Origin: Venturia oleaginea
Taxonomy: Eukaryota; Ascomycota; Dothideomycetes; Venturiales; Venturiaceae
Assembly: GCA_013176395.1 (NCBI GenBank)
Contig: JABMLP010000018.1
Coordinates: 62,001-126,000, forward strand
Direction: 5' to 3'
DNA: 64,000 nucleotides
The notes below the pieces were generated by a model. That model was not told where the DNA came from and made no database searches. It saw only the letters and a program-made list of their open reading frames with translations. A program made the position numbers and the translations under genes. Below, piece after piece: positions 11,312 through 21,415 of the stretch. Position 1 is the stretch's first letter, and each line of letters opens with the position of its first letter.

Positions 11312-12773
11312 TCATAGCTTTGCTACCACTTTCAGCAGTGTAGTCACTTCATCACCGGCTCTATCTCCACTCCTTACTGCGCCTTCCATATAACCCTTCC
11401 AGATATCTGCTGTCTCCGTTCCAGCAAAATGAATGTTTCCAAGAGGCTCTCTCAACGTATGACCGACCTTGGTAAGAACGCCAGGTCCAAGACTTGGACA
11501 CGGACATCCCCACCCAGAGTACTCTTCTTTACTCCACTCATGTCCCAAAGCCTCAACAAAACTTTCCTTCGCTTCATCAGCATTCTCCCATAGCTCGCCG
11601 ACTTGCGTTACCAAAGCCTCGGTCCTCTCCTTCTCTGTCTTCTTGGACCATTCTTCTCCAGGTCGGCCAGCTAGGAAGCAAGTAAGAATCCATTTCCCAT
11701 CCGCAGGAACACTCGTGTCGCGAATTATCGAAGCTGGACCTTTGAATGATTGAACCAACCCACAAAATCCCTTCTCCACCCAAAATGGATGCGTGAAGCG
11801 GAGCATTACTTTGGTATAATAGCCGTACTTGAAAGAATCCGTAAGCAGAGCTTTTTCTTTCGGTAACGGTGGCGAGAAAGTGATTGTACGGAGGACGGTT
11901 TGGGAGATCGCTGATACGACCTTCTTTGCTTGGAAAGACTGGCCGTCTTTAGTTTTGACAACGACTATGCCATCATCGAGTTGCGATATTGTTGCTACCG
12001 GGGAATTGAGCTTTATCGTTCCTTTGGGCAGAGAATCCGCAAGTCCTGTTGAGAAAAATTGTGTTCCCTGTTTGACTCTGAGATATTGCCCACCGTCTTT
12101 ACAGTCCGACCGCATCTGCATCAGCCCGCCGCCTGATTTGCAATAATTCAAAAAGTAGAGGGCGGAGAGATTTTCGGGTTCTTGGCCCAACATTGCGCGT
12201 GTCCATATACTTGCTGTAGCGATAGCTAAAGCACTCGCTCCTCTACTCCTCAGATAGTCGAGGAATGATAAAGCATCTAAGGCTGGATCGTGAGGCGAGG
12301 CGCAAGATATCTTCTGACAATCCGCTTCAACCATATCCCTAACAGCTTCCACATGAGCTTTTTCGTTTGTCTCAAACTGACCGAGTAAGCCCAAGATTCC
12401 AGCTTAAACAACAAATTGAGAGAAGAAGGTAGAGAAAACATACCCCTGGCAACTCGCCATATGCAAACCGCATCAATCCCCCATCAACATGCTGTAACAC
12501 AACATCCCCCTTGGTATTTTGTTCAATCAATTCTGCCCCGAATTTTTGAGCCAACTCGAACAATCGGCTTTGATTTGTATCATTGATCCATGCTGCACCC
12601 AGATCTATAACTCCTTCGTTTCTGGGAAGCGGTTGGGACCATGTACGTCCCCCAATACGATCGCGGGCTTCAAGGATGAAGATTTTTAGATGGGGAGATG
12701 ATGTATAGATGCGATGAGCTGCTGATAAACCGGCTAAACCAGAACCGAGGATCAGGACATCGTAGATAGGCAT
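11312..12773 (-). CDS. Flavin-containing amine oxidase
   Basis: Two exons (12773-12444 and 12376-11312) separated by a 67-nt GTATGT...CAG intron give 464 residues, normal for the monoamine oxidase family. The N-terminus has the FAD-binding Rossmann motif GSGLAG followed by EARDRIGGRT. The C-terminus has the conserved FAD-contacting block HFAGTETADIWKGYMEGA. These enzymes oxidise primary or secondary amines to imines/aldehydes with release of H2O2. The substrate cannot be told from sequence. No signal peptide or C-terminal anchor helix is seen, so a soluble intracellular or peroxisomal enzyme is likely. The N-terminal helix is hydrophobic only because of the dinucleotide-binding strand. Confidence 0.92.
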
Positions 12774-14210
12774 TGTGAAGGAGTATAAAACGTTTTGGTT
12801 ACAATCAAATGCTATGAGGATGACTACTGAAGCTTTAAAACATTACATTGATGATGGGATGCGGATGAGGTGTGGGAAAGAGTAGCTAGGCCGTTGATAA
12901 GATGCCGGCACCGGCTTTCGAACCGGGTGTGTTTTGAAGAATGGAGCACAGCTGGAGATGTATCGCTTTGTTGTTGAATCTGTGTCGGCCGGCCGAGGTA
13001 TGATCAGATAACCGGGTTGCCTAAAACGGATATTCCCGTCGGATTTAGCCGCCGGTTGGGCTTGGACGCAAATGATTCTTTGATTGCGTTGTTCTTCCTT
13101 ACAACAACACCAATTCCATCTCAAGCAAGAACTGTGGCGTACCATCTGCGCTGGCAAGAGACCCATCAGGAAGTAACCCCAAACTCTACCTTCGTCCCGC
13201 TTTGCCAAAGGAGCTGTCTGATCCGCCGTTCAGAGGATTTGTTCCGCCTCCACAGACATAGGTTCACCAACCTGCTCCTATTGGGATTCGGAGAATTGGC
13301 GATATGGGAGTATATTTGAGTACAAGTGGTATTCAACTTCACGACTCTGATTGCCACGATTATTGAGGCTCCCGATATCAGGTTTGGATATCGGCCACAG
13401 CTCTCACAACCAGCACACCTTCTTCTTCGATATCGTTGTTGCCGCCGAGCCTTCGTCTTCGTCAACCTCCAAAGAATGGCATTACGAGTGGCATGTGGAT
13501 TGCTATCACGAGATCTGTATCCAGTCATAACCTTTGACTGGGTTGCAGTTGCTGAGAGATTGTCAATGTCCGAGTATCTGAAGCAATATCATCGGGATAT
13601 TCGGCAGCGAGCGCTACAGAAACATTCGGGCACTAGTCAAGCAGATATGATGGATATCTCGTGATGATCTTCGGTAATGAGGGCTGTTAAGTGGTCTCCG
13701 CAATCCATGCCCGTTTCAGGCTGTGATGGATCGAATAGAATCAACACAGTCGGAATATCCTTAACTGGTCCGTGACATTTTCAATGATTTTGTAGCGTGG
13801 ACGATCTTTGCATTCCAACCACCAGCCACAAACAGCGTCTGAGCCAGTCTGAACGGTCTAGGCGAGAGGCTTCGAATCACCCCGGACCGCCGAAAACCAG
13901 ATAAGGGGTGGGTAGTTGAAGTATTTCTAGTCAGTCCCAGTAGATTCCTACGATAGTGAGTATGGACAAAACGGTATCAAAGATCCCGGCCATCTTCGAA
14001 GTGACAGAGCCTACGACCAGTTGTGGAGAAGGAGGAGAGAGTAGAGATGGGTTTAGATAGAAGATCTACACTTTTTCACACCTCCATTCTTCTTCCTTTC
14101 GTATCTTACATATTAACTTTCTCTCTATTCTCTAGTACCTAATATCCACGTCCCTTACTCTAATTATTATACTTCAACATAATTATTCATCCCCAACGAT
14201 CGCTACCAAA
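12774..14210. other. 1.4-kb intergenic region
   Basis: No gene supported. A frame on the plus strand (about 13326-13664) lacks an ATG start and any recognisable motif. Around 12901-12930 there is a short GC-rich palindrome that resembles a tRNA T-arm but has no matching remainder. The last 150 bases before 14211 are CT-rich and are probably the promoter and leader of the secreted peptide gene. Confidence 0.45.
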
Positions 14211-14504
14211 ATGCAATTCACAACCCTAATAATCTCTACCCTCCTCTCGCTTGCTATCGCCGCCCCAACCGAAGATCTAGCCAAGCGTCAACGTCAACCA
14301 CCATCCTGTACCAAAGCATCCGAATGCTATAAGTACTGCCTTCCAGCAAAAGCTTTCTGCAACGTTCCTCGTTTTGGGTACGCTGCCTACATTTCCTATC
14401 TGATCTACTCCATCGTGTACTCCATGGTTTTAGAAATAGAATATGGCTAACGATCCGGTCTGTGGTTTAGCAATGGGCTATGTTCCTGTGGACCCCCCTT
14501 CTAA
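14211..14504 (+). CDS. Small secreted six-cysteine peptide, CS-alpha-beta (defensin/short-toxin-like) pattern
   Basis: Two exons (14211-14377 and 14471-14504) with a 93-nt GTACGC...TTTAG intron give a 66-residue precursor. Residues 1-18 form a signal peptide ending in an Ala-Ala motif. A Lys-Arg pair at 25-26 is a likely Kex2 site, leaving a mature peptide of about 40 residues. The cysteines fall at 33, 39, 43, 50, 60 and 62, i.e. C-x5-C-x3-C-x6-C-x9-C-x-C. The combination CxxxC ... CxC is the cysteine-stabilised alpha-beta signature known from defensins and short channel-blocking peptides. The last two cysteines appear only when the intron is removed in this phase, which supports the model. 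Function is not shown: antimicrobial peptide or host-interaction effector are both possible. Confidence 0.75.
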
Positions 14505-15473
14505 ACGACATTCCTATACAAGTTAGCTGAAGGGAAGGGGTGAGGAGGTATGGAAGGGAAGAAAATATAGTAGTAGAGGATATCAATTCAGAATTCGATC
14601 TTCAAAAACGTACACTCTACTGGTTGTGATGGAATTTTTCCGGATTTTGCTAATGAAACGTTTTGGACACTATCTGATGGTTTCTTGGTCGAAAGATACG
14701 ACTTCTTCCGTCGTGATCTCAGCTAGTTCAACACTCAGCTTCAATTACTAATGATGAAGATGATGGTGAATAGACAGAGCTTAGGGCAGGGGAAAAAAAG
14801 AAAAAGTAGGTCGCTGTAAGTATCCCGCATCTTTGGATTGGCTTGGTAATGATGGGGACGGATACCAGGTTGTGGAATGACGAGCCTTGTAGTTTGATGT
14901 AAGCAAGGAGCTAGGCAAAAACGGTTAACAGCAGCATTTCTTCAGCAGACACATTGTTTGTTCCAATTCAAATGTCTCAAGGTAGGGCGTCTTAAGCGCG
15001 GACCGGCATCGATAAATTTGGGATTTCGTTGGAAGGCGTTGGAAGGAAGAAATCACTGCTATACTAAACGGCGTGGCATGAGTACCACCTTTGGACGAAT
15101 TAAATAATCTCGACAATCGTTCTTGTAGCATAATGTGCTCTTACGCCATGAACGTTGTGGTTCGGATCCACCAATTATCACCCTCTCCAAGGTTACTCAT
15201 GCAACCGTAAACGGACGCACTACATGTCTACCGTCTAACCTGCACGACAATAAGCAACCTGCAGAATCAGCTTTCTTTTCCCAATTATTTCAACCGAGTA
15301 TCCAACCTCACATTGCTTTCTTCGCCTTGTCGTCGCATATACTCCGTTAAGCGTGTAAAAGGAAAGGGCCAACGTCAGGAAATCTGAATGTAGCCAACAC
15401 AACCTCGATTCTACGGAAGCGGGCAACCTTGGAAAGTTCGAACCAACCAAGGTCACGCCCACCATCCATCAAA
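14505..15473. other. Intergenic region between secreted genes
   Basis: Probably the 3' UTR of the peptide gene followed by the promoter of the gene at 15474. No coding sequence, repeat or RNA gene could be supported. Confidence 0.45.
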
Positions 15474-15893
15474 ATGCGCCTCGCCACAATCCTCTGCACC
15501 GTCCTCCCTCTCACAAACCTAGCAGCACCATCCACCAAACCCGCATTCACCATCCCCAAGAACAACACCTGGGTCCCCGACCCCAATGTCGCACTCATCC
15601 TGACTACATCCCCTCCCGACGCCATAAACCCAAATAACCTCCTCGTTTGGGAATAGATGTGGGAATCTCTTTACCTAAAGCTGTCTCCGAATGTATATAG
15701 AGAATACTTCCGATCCAAGGTTTATGCGAAAGATGTTTATAGGCGGTTTCCGCAGTGGGTTAATGCGTTTGGCAGGTTGATTCAGACGAAAGAGGAGTGG
15801 GATGAGTGGGTTGTTGAGAGGGAATTTGAGAAGGGGTGGAAGGGGAGTAAGAATTTTGGGAGGTTAATTAAGGGTGATGGGAGGCCTGGTTGA
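15474..15893 (+). pseudogene. Secreted protein gene interrupted by an in-frame TAG
   Basis: From the ATG at 15474 the frame gives 60 residues starting with a clear signal peptide (about 18 residues, hydrophobic core ILCTVLPLTNL, then Ala-Ala). It stops at TAG 15654-15656, and the same frame continues at once, starting with ATG, for 78 more residues to a TGA at 15893. The downstream part looks like protein (Trp/Tyr/Lys/Glu-rich, FPQWVNAFGRLI, EEWDEWVVEREFE) and has no signal of its own. No GT-AG intron of normal length removes the TAG. A C-to-T change of CAG (Gln) to TAG would explain it. Alternatives are stop-codon readthrough, a real short peptide, or a sequencing error. The family is not recognised. 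Confidence 0.55.
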
Positions 15894-16643
15894 TGGGATA
15901 GATTTGCTCATGGTCTGTTTGTTTTGCGTCGCTTTACTTGGGTGATACTTTGTTTCGATGCGTTCGTTTCAAGACAGGTTGTCTTGTCGCTACGATATTT
16001 TCCAGTTACGAGTAGTTGATGGGTAATTTACGAGTCCGAATTGACTAAGGAATGGTGCCCGGCCTACCATCTATCAGAAGAGACGAATTCTCGTGGCGAG
16101 TCTGTGTAATCACCATGTCCCATTCACGCCAACGCAATTTTTATTGTGCTTTCAGAAACAGCGAGGACAAATTCAAGTCGAACTGACTTGATTTCTGAGC
16201 GACCAAGTCAGCCAATCAGACTCTTACTGTCGACCAAACACGACGCTTAACGTCCATCTGAAGATTCCTCTCCATACTCTTCCCGTTCTGAGCTGTTATT
16301 CTCTCTAATTCATCCGAATCCTATCAAGATTGCATGCAGATCTCATATAAATACTGCGGGTTCTGATCTACGTCTGTCTTGACCGCTCAGAAAACAAGTC
16401 CGCTTGGAAAGTTGTTGTCCTCGTTCAACGTTGTCTGACAGTATCATAGGTCACTTTGACGGGTCTTCCGGAAGCCGAGCGGTAGAGATAGCCGAATTGA
16501 GTGCAAACTGCGGAGGTGTGTTACGAGAATGCATATTAGTCCACCGGAAACTATCATATATATACCCCAGATAATTTCCCCTTAGCATACGCTCTGTACC
16601 CAACACCAACACTAGCAACCTTTCAACCCCATTTACTCCAAAC
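15894..16643. other. Promoter region of the eight-cysteine secreted protein
   Basis: No coding sequence seen. The distal part is probably the 3' UTR of the upstream gene. The proximal part contains the TATA box listed separately. Confidence 0.45.
16557..16564 (+). promoter_or_regulatory. Likely TATA box of the gene at 16644
   Basis: TATATATA lies 80 bases before the ATG. The region between is CA-rich with CCAACACC-type motifs, as in fungal leaders. Confidence 0.5.
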
Positions 16644-17120
16644 ATGCTCTCCCTTCTTTACCTCTCAACAGTCGTCCTTACCGCCGTTCGGCAAGTCTCT
16701 GGAATCCCTCTTTTAAATCCTCTAACTGATGACATTGGAGCACCTATCCCCGCAGCTATAAAAGTTGCCGGCTCTGCACTTGACCCCGTTCAAATCTGTG
16801 GTGTCTGTTTTGCAGAGGGCGACAAATCTGTGGTAAGTCATACCGAATATATCGGGTTCGATATAATAATTTTAAGACCCAATAGTACCCACTGCTTTAG
16901 TATAGAAACTCGAAGGCTAACATAACATCATAGTCATCCCTTTGTCTCGGTTCCTTGGCTTCGGCTTACTGCCCGACTAGGTGCAGTAAACATGACGTTG
17001 AGATAAAGAAGAAAAGGTGCTGCGTATGTTCCTCCTCTCCGATTTCTTAGTTTAGGGGTCGTGCTAATTCGTTCTTAGTACGGCCAGTGTCCGGCAATTA
17101 CCCCGCAGTACCCCCCATAG
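16644..17120 (+). CDS. Small secreted cysteine-rich protein, 106 aa, 8 Cys
   Basis: Three exons (16644-16832, 16934-17023 and 17079-17120), all in phase 0, with consensus donors GTAAGT and GTATGT and TAG acceptors. Residues 1-20 are a signal peptide (LLYLSTVVLTAV core, cleavage near VSG-IP). The mature part carries eight cysteines in the order CxxC, C, C, CxxxC-type spacing and a CC pair, consistent with disulfide pairing after secretion. Each exon adds two or more cysteines, which supports the splice model. No family is recognised. Size, secretion and cysteine content fit a candidate effector or a cell-surface peptide. It sits between an interrupted secreted gene and a convergent secreted SURNod19-like gene, 264 bases away. 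Confidence 0.65.
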
Positions 17121-17384
17121 GCTAAGTAATATGATTACATAACCTATGCAGGTGAGGGGCGCGGGGGTGGGGTTTCCTTTCATCCCGTCTTGTAATAGAA
17201 ACAAAGTAACAATTTCACCCAGAATACAACCTTCTACTGTTCGCCTTCAACGACGTCTTTTCCTTCTACTATGTGATACCAACACCCCTAGACGATTTTG
17301 GCAAAGAATTTGATGTATGGGTGGTTAAATCATATGTGGATAAATGACAAACGCGAGACTGCATTTTAGCAGATAGCATACCAT

Positions 17385-19005
17385 CTAGATAGCAACACGC
17401 TTGTTCTTGGTCTTCGCATACATGATGGAGATGCCCATAACAGTGCTAGGCGTATTAGTCGCACCCTTGTTCATGGCAGGGAACTTGGTGTAATCGTAGT
17501 ACGCCTTAAGCACCCAACTCTGACCCTTCTTCAGTTCTTTGATTGAGATTGGCGAAAGTGGAATGTCCTTGACGTTGGCTTTGTTCTCGGCACAAATGGA
17601 CATGGCGATGATGTGCTCTTTGGACATTGCGTGTCCACCCGGACCGTCACGCTTTTTCATTCCTTGCATGCCCTTCATGTCCATGCCTCCTGCTGGTGCG
17701 GCAGCTGGGGCTGGAGCTGAAGCTGGAGCTGGAGCTGCAATTCCGGCGGCCGTTCCGCCGTTTTTAGCGATGTTAGCGCGGCGAATGGCTTCCCTAATAA
17801 TACCGTTAACATATCTATAATCATAACATAGTTGAGATTGTACTTACTCATCGGTTCCATAAGTTGGAACGCTGTCACAGATCACCTTGCCGTCGACGAT
17901 GATCTCGACGTGGGTTCCTCCATCGTGGAGATGTCTAGTAAACTTTGTAAGTATGCGAACGGGGAACAAGAAAAGAGCAATAGAAAATGCTTACCCTCCA
18001 GCTCCCATGACTTCCCCGTCAAAATTCGTGATCCAAGCTGGGGACTTAAAGTCAAACTTGGCGTTCGCAGTACGGCCAGAAACCTCTGATGTACCACATT
18101 GCGCAGCATCCATCCAAACCGGCTTGACCTCGTCCATGCCAGCTGGGTGCCCATCAACATAATCGTAATAAATAGTGAGGTAAACCTGCTTCGCAACCGG
18201 GTTCATATTCATCAAATCGACGATCATGCCGAATCTGTCGGCAGGATAGATTGGGTATCCCAACTTTTCTTCTTCGCCGGCCCATGGTGGGTTAAAAAAG
18301 GTGGTAGTTCTTTCATTTCCGGAAGAGAAGATGCGTTCAGATGAGCTAGGCATGGAACCAACTATGAGATGGGGGGCGCCGAAAAGGGTACACGTAGCAT
18401 CATTGGCGCCCTTCCCGATGTTGAACATGACCATCTGTATTGACCGTCAACTTGATGTCTCTCAAGGTATTGCTGGAAACTCACGTGGTGAAGCCACATT
18501 TTCGTCTTTAATGATGGTTAGCTCAGTTCAAGTCATTGAATTTCGAGAAAAACACACGTCAGTATTCGCATCTGCGCCATCGGGGTACTCAAGACCTGCG
18601 TTCATCCCCAGGATCATACAGTCCTGGCAAGGCTTTTCTACGCTCCGTGATGGCATGTTATTGATCATGCCTTCGCCACCGGCACTGCATCTATTGTTAG
18701 TCTCTTGATTTCGACCTTCTATCAGCATCGACGACTTACACTCTGGGTGCTGGAACGTTGTAAGGTCCATAACGAATTTTGACAGTCTTCGAGTTCGCGA
18801 TCCTCTTCACACGGGGCGCCAACGGCTGTACCTTTGGCGCAATAGCAACAGCTCGTGCATCCCTCCTGACATGCTTGGAAAAGTCTTCCTCTCTGACGGT
18901 GAAGTTCAAGGACTCGGACCAACCTTCTGGAGCAGAAACAAACTTAACGGCAGTAACGAAATTGATTGCAGATGCTGCGGCCAGAAGGAACGCGGCAGAT
19001 TTCAT
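17385..19005 (-). CDS. Secreted SURNod19-like protein, 449 aa, six exons
   Basis: Exons by hand: 19005-18740, 18684-18558, 18505-18485, 18434-17995, 17934-17848, 17793-17385. All phases agree and give 449 residues. Residues 1-19 are a signal peptide. An Arg-rich propeptide-like stretch follows (VRRDARAV). The core has CQDCMILGM, the WLHHMVMFNIG strand made by exon 3 meeting exon 4, and HLHDGGTHVEI in exon 5. These His-rich strands resemble the SURNod19 family (stress up-regulated Nod19), which shares a fold with copper type II monooxygenases. Metal binding is my inference. An Ala/Pro-repeat linker (AAPAPASAPAPAAAP) leads to a Met-rich motif GMDMKGMQGMKK and a C-terminal domain. Exon 3 is only 21 nt. 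The biochemical role is unknown. Confidence 0.72.
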
Positions 19006-20771
19006 ATTTCCTGCAGCAGATAAGTAATGAAAGGACAAAGCACAGCAACTTTGGAAGATAAGACGTCTTGGTTAGGTTGTGCATGGTGAGCCAATATATA
19101 GCCATGTCAAATCTACCCAAGAGCGATTACCAGGACGATCACAGTATCCTAGAGTGCTTCGAGAATCTTGTTTAAATTAAGTGATGTGTTAAAGAGATGC
19201 TATGCCACGAGCCGATACCGATGAATGCTTGTGTGTATTATTGATAGTAAGATGAAATACCTATAGGGTATCATTTCGCGAGTTATTATTGCCCTAGCGA
19301 AAAAGACGTAGACACTGGGCGTTTTCCTCAACAGGAGTTTCAAACCGCAGATTTCAGACCGGCTAAGAACCTTTCGTACCTTCACCCAAGTAAAATCTAG
19401 ATTTTACTATGGTTGCTGGCCCAAAGAAAGTTAAATTCTCTCAGCGATCGAGAGAACCCTTCCTACCACAACTTCTCCTTCCCAACGTAGGATTATAATT
19501 AAGACCTCCTTGGCTAGAGGTGTAGAAAGATCAGGAGAATAGAGTCGTAAAAGGCCGATAAGAAAAAGCCTTATTACTTACAAAGATTCAAAGATTCAGA
19601 ATAAAGACGACCTAAGCGACCTCAGCGTATAGGCCAGGGCAGGGATTAGAACTAACCTTCTTTTGGCCTGTAATAGAGCAACGTTCCTCGCTTTGCACGG
19701 ACCAGGCAGCATTCTGCGCATGTATGGATCAGATCTACGCCTACCAGGACGGCCTCTCTCGCTAGGGAGATATTGTCTATAACATTGTGACTGTCGTAGA
19801 GATGCGAGGTAAGCTGACAAGGTTGGGGCTACTTGATATTTAAAATGGCTGAGACCACAGTAAGCGTACTCGGTGTTTCAACAGGAGGTGAGCACTGAAC
19901 AGGGAGACCTGACCATGTGACTGAAATTGATAGGGCAGGGCAAGCTCGGATGGCGAAAAGGTATTTACAGTATTTGTGTTGCTACGGCCGAAGCGGTGCA
20001 CAGATGGCACCATCTCGCAGACTGATCTAGATATATTAGTGCTGCTACATCCTGAACGCTCATAGGTTTGTCGCTGAGGGATAGCTTCGTGGGCGTACTC
20101 CTATTCCGGAGTACCAGCGCCCGTCAGTCTCATATCAATAACGAATGAAAACAGGTCTATAGTAGGGATAGTTCGCCATTTGATATTTGATAACCTCAGA
20201 TGTTGTTGATCGTCTTATCCACCAATGAATACCAATTGAATAGAGAACAGGCAGTTTCCCATTTCAGTTTTGGGAGTGCAACAGTATCCCTTACTCAAGC
20301 AACGAAGCGAGCTCATCTCTTTGGTGTGATGACTTCTTTCTGCAGGTAACAATCCAGTTGTCTCCTTCTGAATGGCTACAGGCGACGCTGCAAGCTGCAT
20401 CTCTTTGGTCCAGAAAGCAAAAGCAAGTCTTCTCGTGGCCCTGCATGATCAACGCACGCCGATGCAGTCGATCAATCATTCTCTCGAATGGCGATGGGGT
20501 TGGGGATGAGAAGAGATGATGGTAGAGGTGAGAAAGCGTTTTGGTGGCGCTGCAGGCTGTTTCACCCACCAAAGGTTGCATTCCCACTCGCTGCCCTCGG
20601 ATTCTTCGACAACGACAAGTCACCTCCCCTGCGGATCACCCCGCCTCACTTTAGTATCAGCATTCAGTCCCATGGCCGTTGAGAAAGACACTGCGTGTGT
20701 ATGAACGCACCAGCACAACGCTCATTTGCCCTGATCGTCAAGGAAACAATGACTATAGTCTGACACAGACG
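19006..20771. other. 1.8-kb intergenic region
   Basis: The first 150 bases are the promoter of the minus-strand SURNod19-like gene. The rest contains only short frames without motifs. No transposon ends or RNA gene were recognised. Confidence 0.45.
19095..19100 (-). promoter_or_regulatory. Likely TATA box of the SURNod19-like gene
   Basis: TATATA on the minus strand 90 bases before the ATG at 19005, within CCAATATATAGCC on the plus strand. Confidence 0.45.
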
Positions 20772-21017
20772 ATGTCTGTTTGGATTTGTTTCAACTGCCA
20801 TGGCACAAGCAAGCAAGGATGTCTGGATTGCGACACATTCCCTCTATCATCGGTCATTCATCACGTCTGCTTATCCAGAGGGAAGCCTCAAACGCCTGAA
20901 ACCTCGAATGCGACCGACCCGGGTCTCCTCACGACCCCGGGTCTCCTCACAGTTCCTGGGATCGGCTTTGTGGAGGCGGAACCGATAGCGACATTCACTG
21001 AATGGATGCATCTTTGA
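20772..21017 (+). CDS. Possible small protein with a zinc-ribbon-like CxxC pair
   Basis: The ATG at 20772 opens an 81-codon frame. Near the N-terminus lies WICFNCHGTSKQGCLDC, i.e. C-x2-C-x7-C-x2-C, followed by an HHVC motif. Such four-cysteine knuckles occur in small hypothetical ascomycete proteins with a zinc-ribbon-like start. The remainder has no motif and contains a short internal duplication (GLLT-TP / GLLT-VP). There is no signal peptide. The support is modest: a short frame with a pattern that could still arise by chance. Confidence 0.35.
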   Translation: MSVWICFNCHGTSKQGCLDCDTFPLSSVIHHVCLSRGKPQTPETSNATDPGLLTTPGLLTVPGIGFVEAEPIATFTEWMHL

Positions 21018-21415
21018 ATCTCGCCGCCAAGCCTGATACAACCACCGTTCTGGGGTAACGCCATCGTGGCTAACTTCGAAAGGCAAGAGTTTCACTCTGA
21101 CGTTCGCCAACGATCGTCAACTGCCTTCATTCAGGGAGCCCAACATGATCGAGGCTGGACATTGATTGACTGGCGTCATCCTAGCTTGCGAAGGCTGTGG
21201 AGTTCGCCTGATGAAGGTAGTCAGCTTTGTCGCTAAAGATATAAGAATCGCTTGTACACCAGGGCGCTCTCTTCGCCTTAATTCGTGCGACTCCATCGTA
21301 TTTTTTACTATCCACTACGGCGTCGTCGCTTGGAGGTTTCTCAGCTCCATAACACCAATCTCTCCCCCACTGGTTTCTATTTTTCAATCTACAGTCCGTT
21401 ACACTTCTCTTGGCC
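21018..21415. other. Promoter region of the MFS transporter
   Basis: CT-rich on the plus strand just before the ATG (21350-21410), typical of a fungal leader. No coding sequence supported. Confidence 0.45.

Noticed and set aside
12901..12930. tRNA-like T-arm (CCGGCTTTCGAACCGGG)
   Set aside because: The loop looks right on either strand, but no acceptor stem, D-arm or anticodon arm pairs around it. It is probably just a GC-rich palindrome.
13326..13664. 112-codon plus-strand open frame before the CS-alpha-beta peptide
   Set aside because: It has no ATG at its start and no recognisable motif. The ATG at 13567 leaves only about 32 residues.
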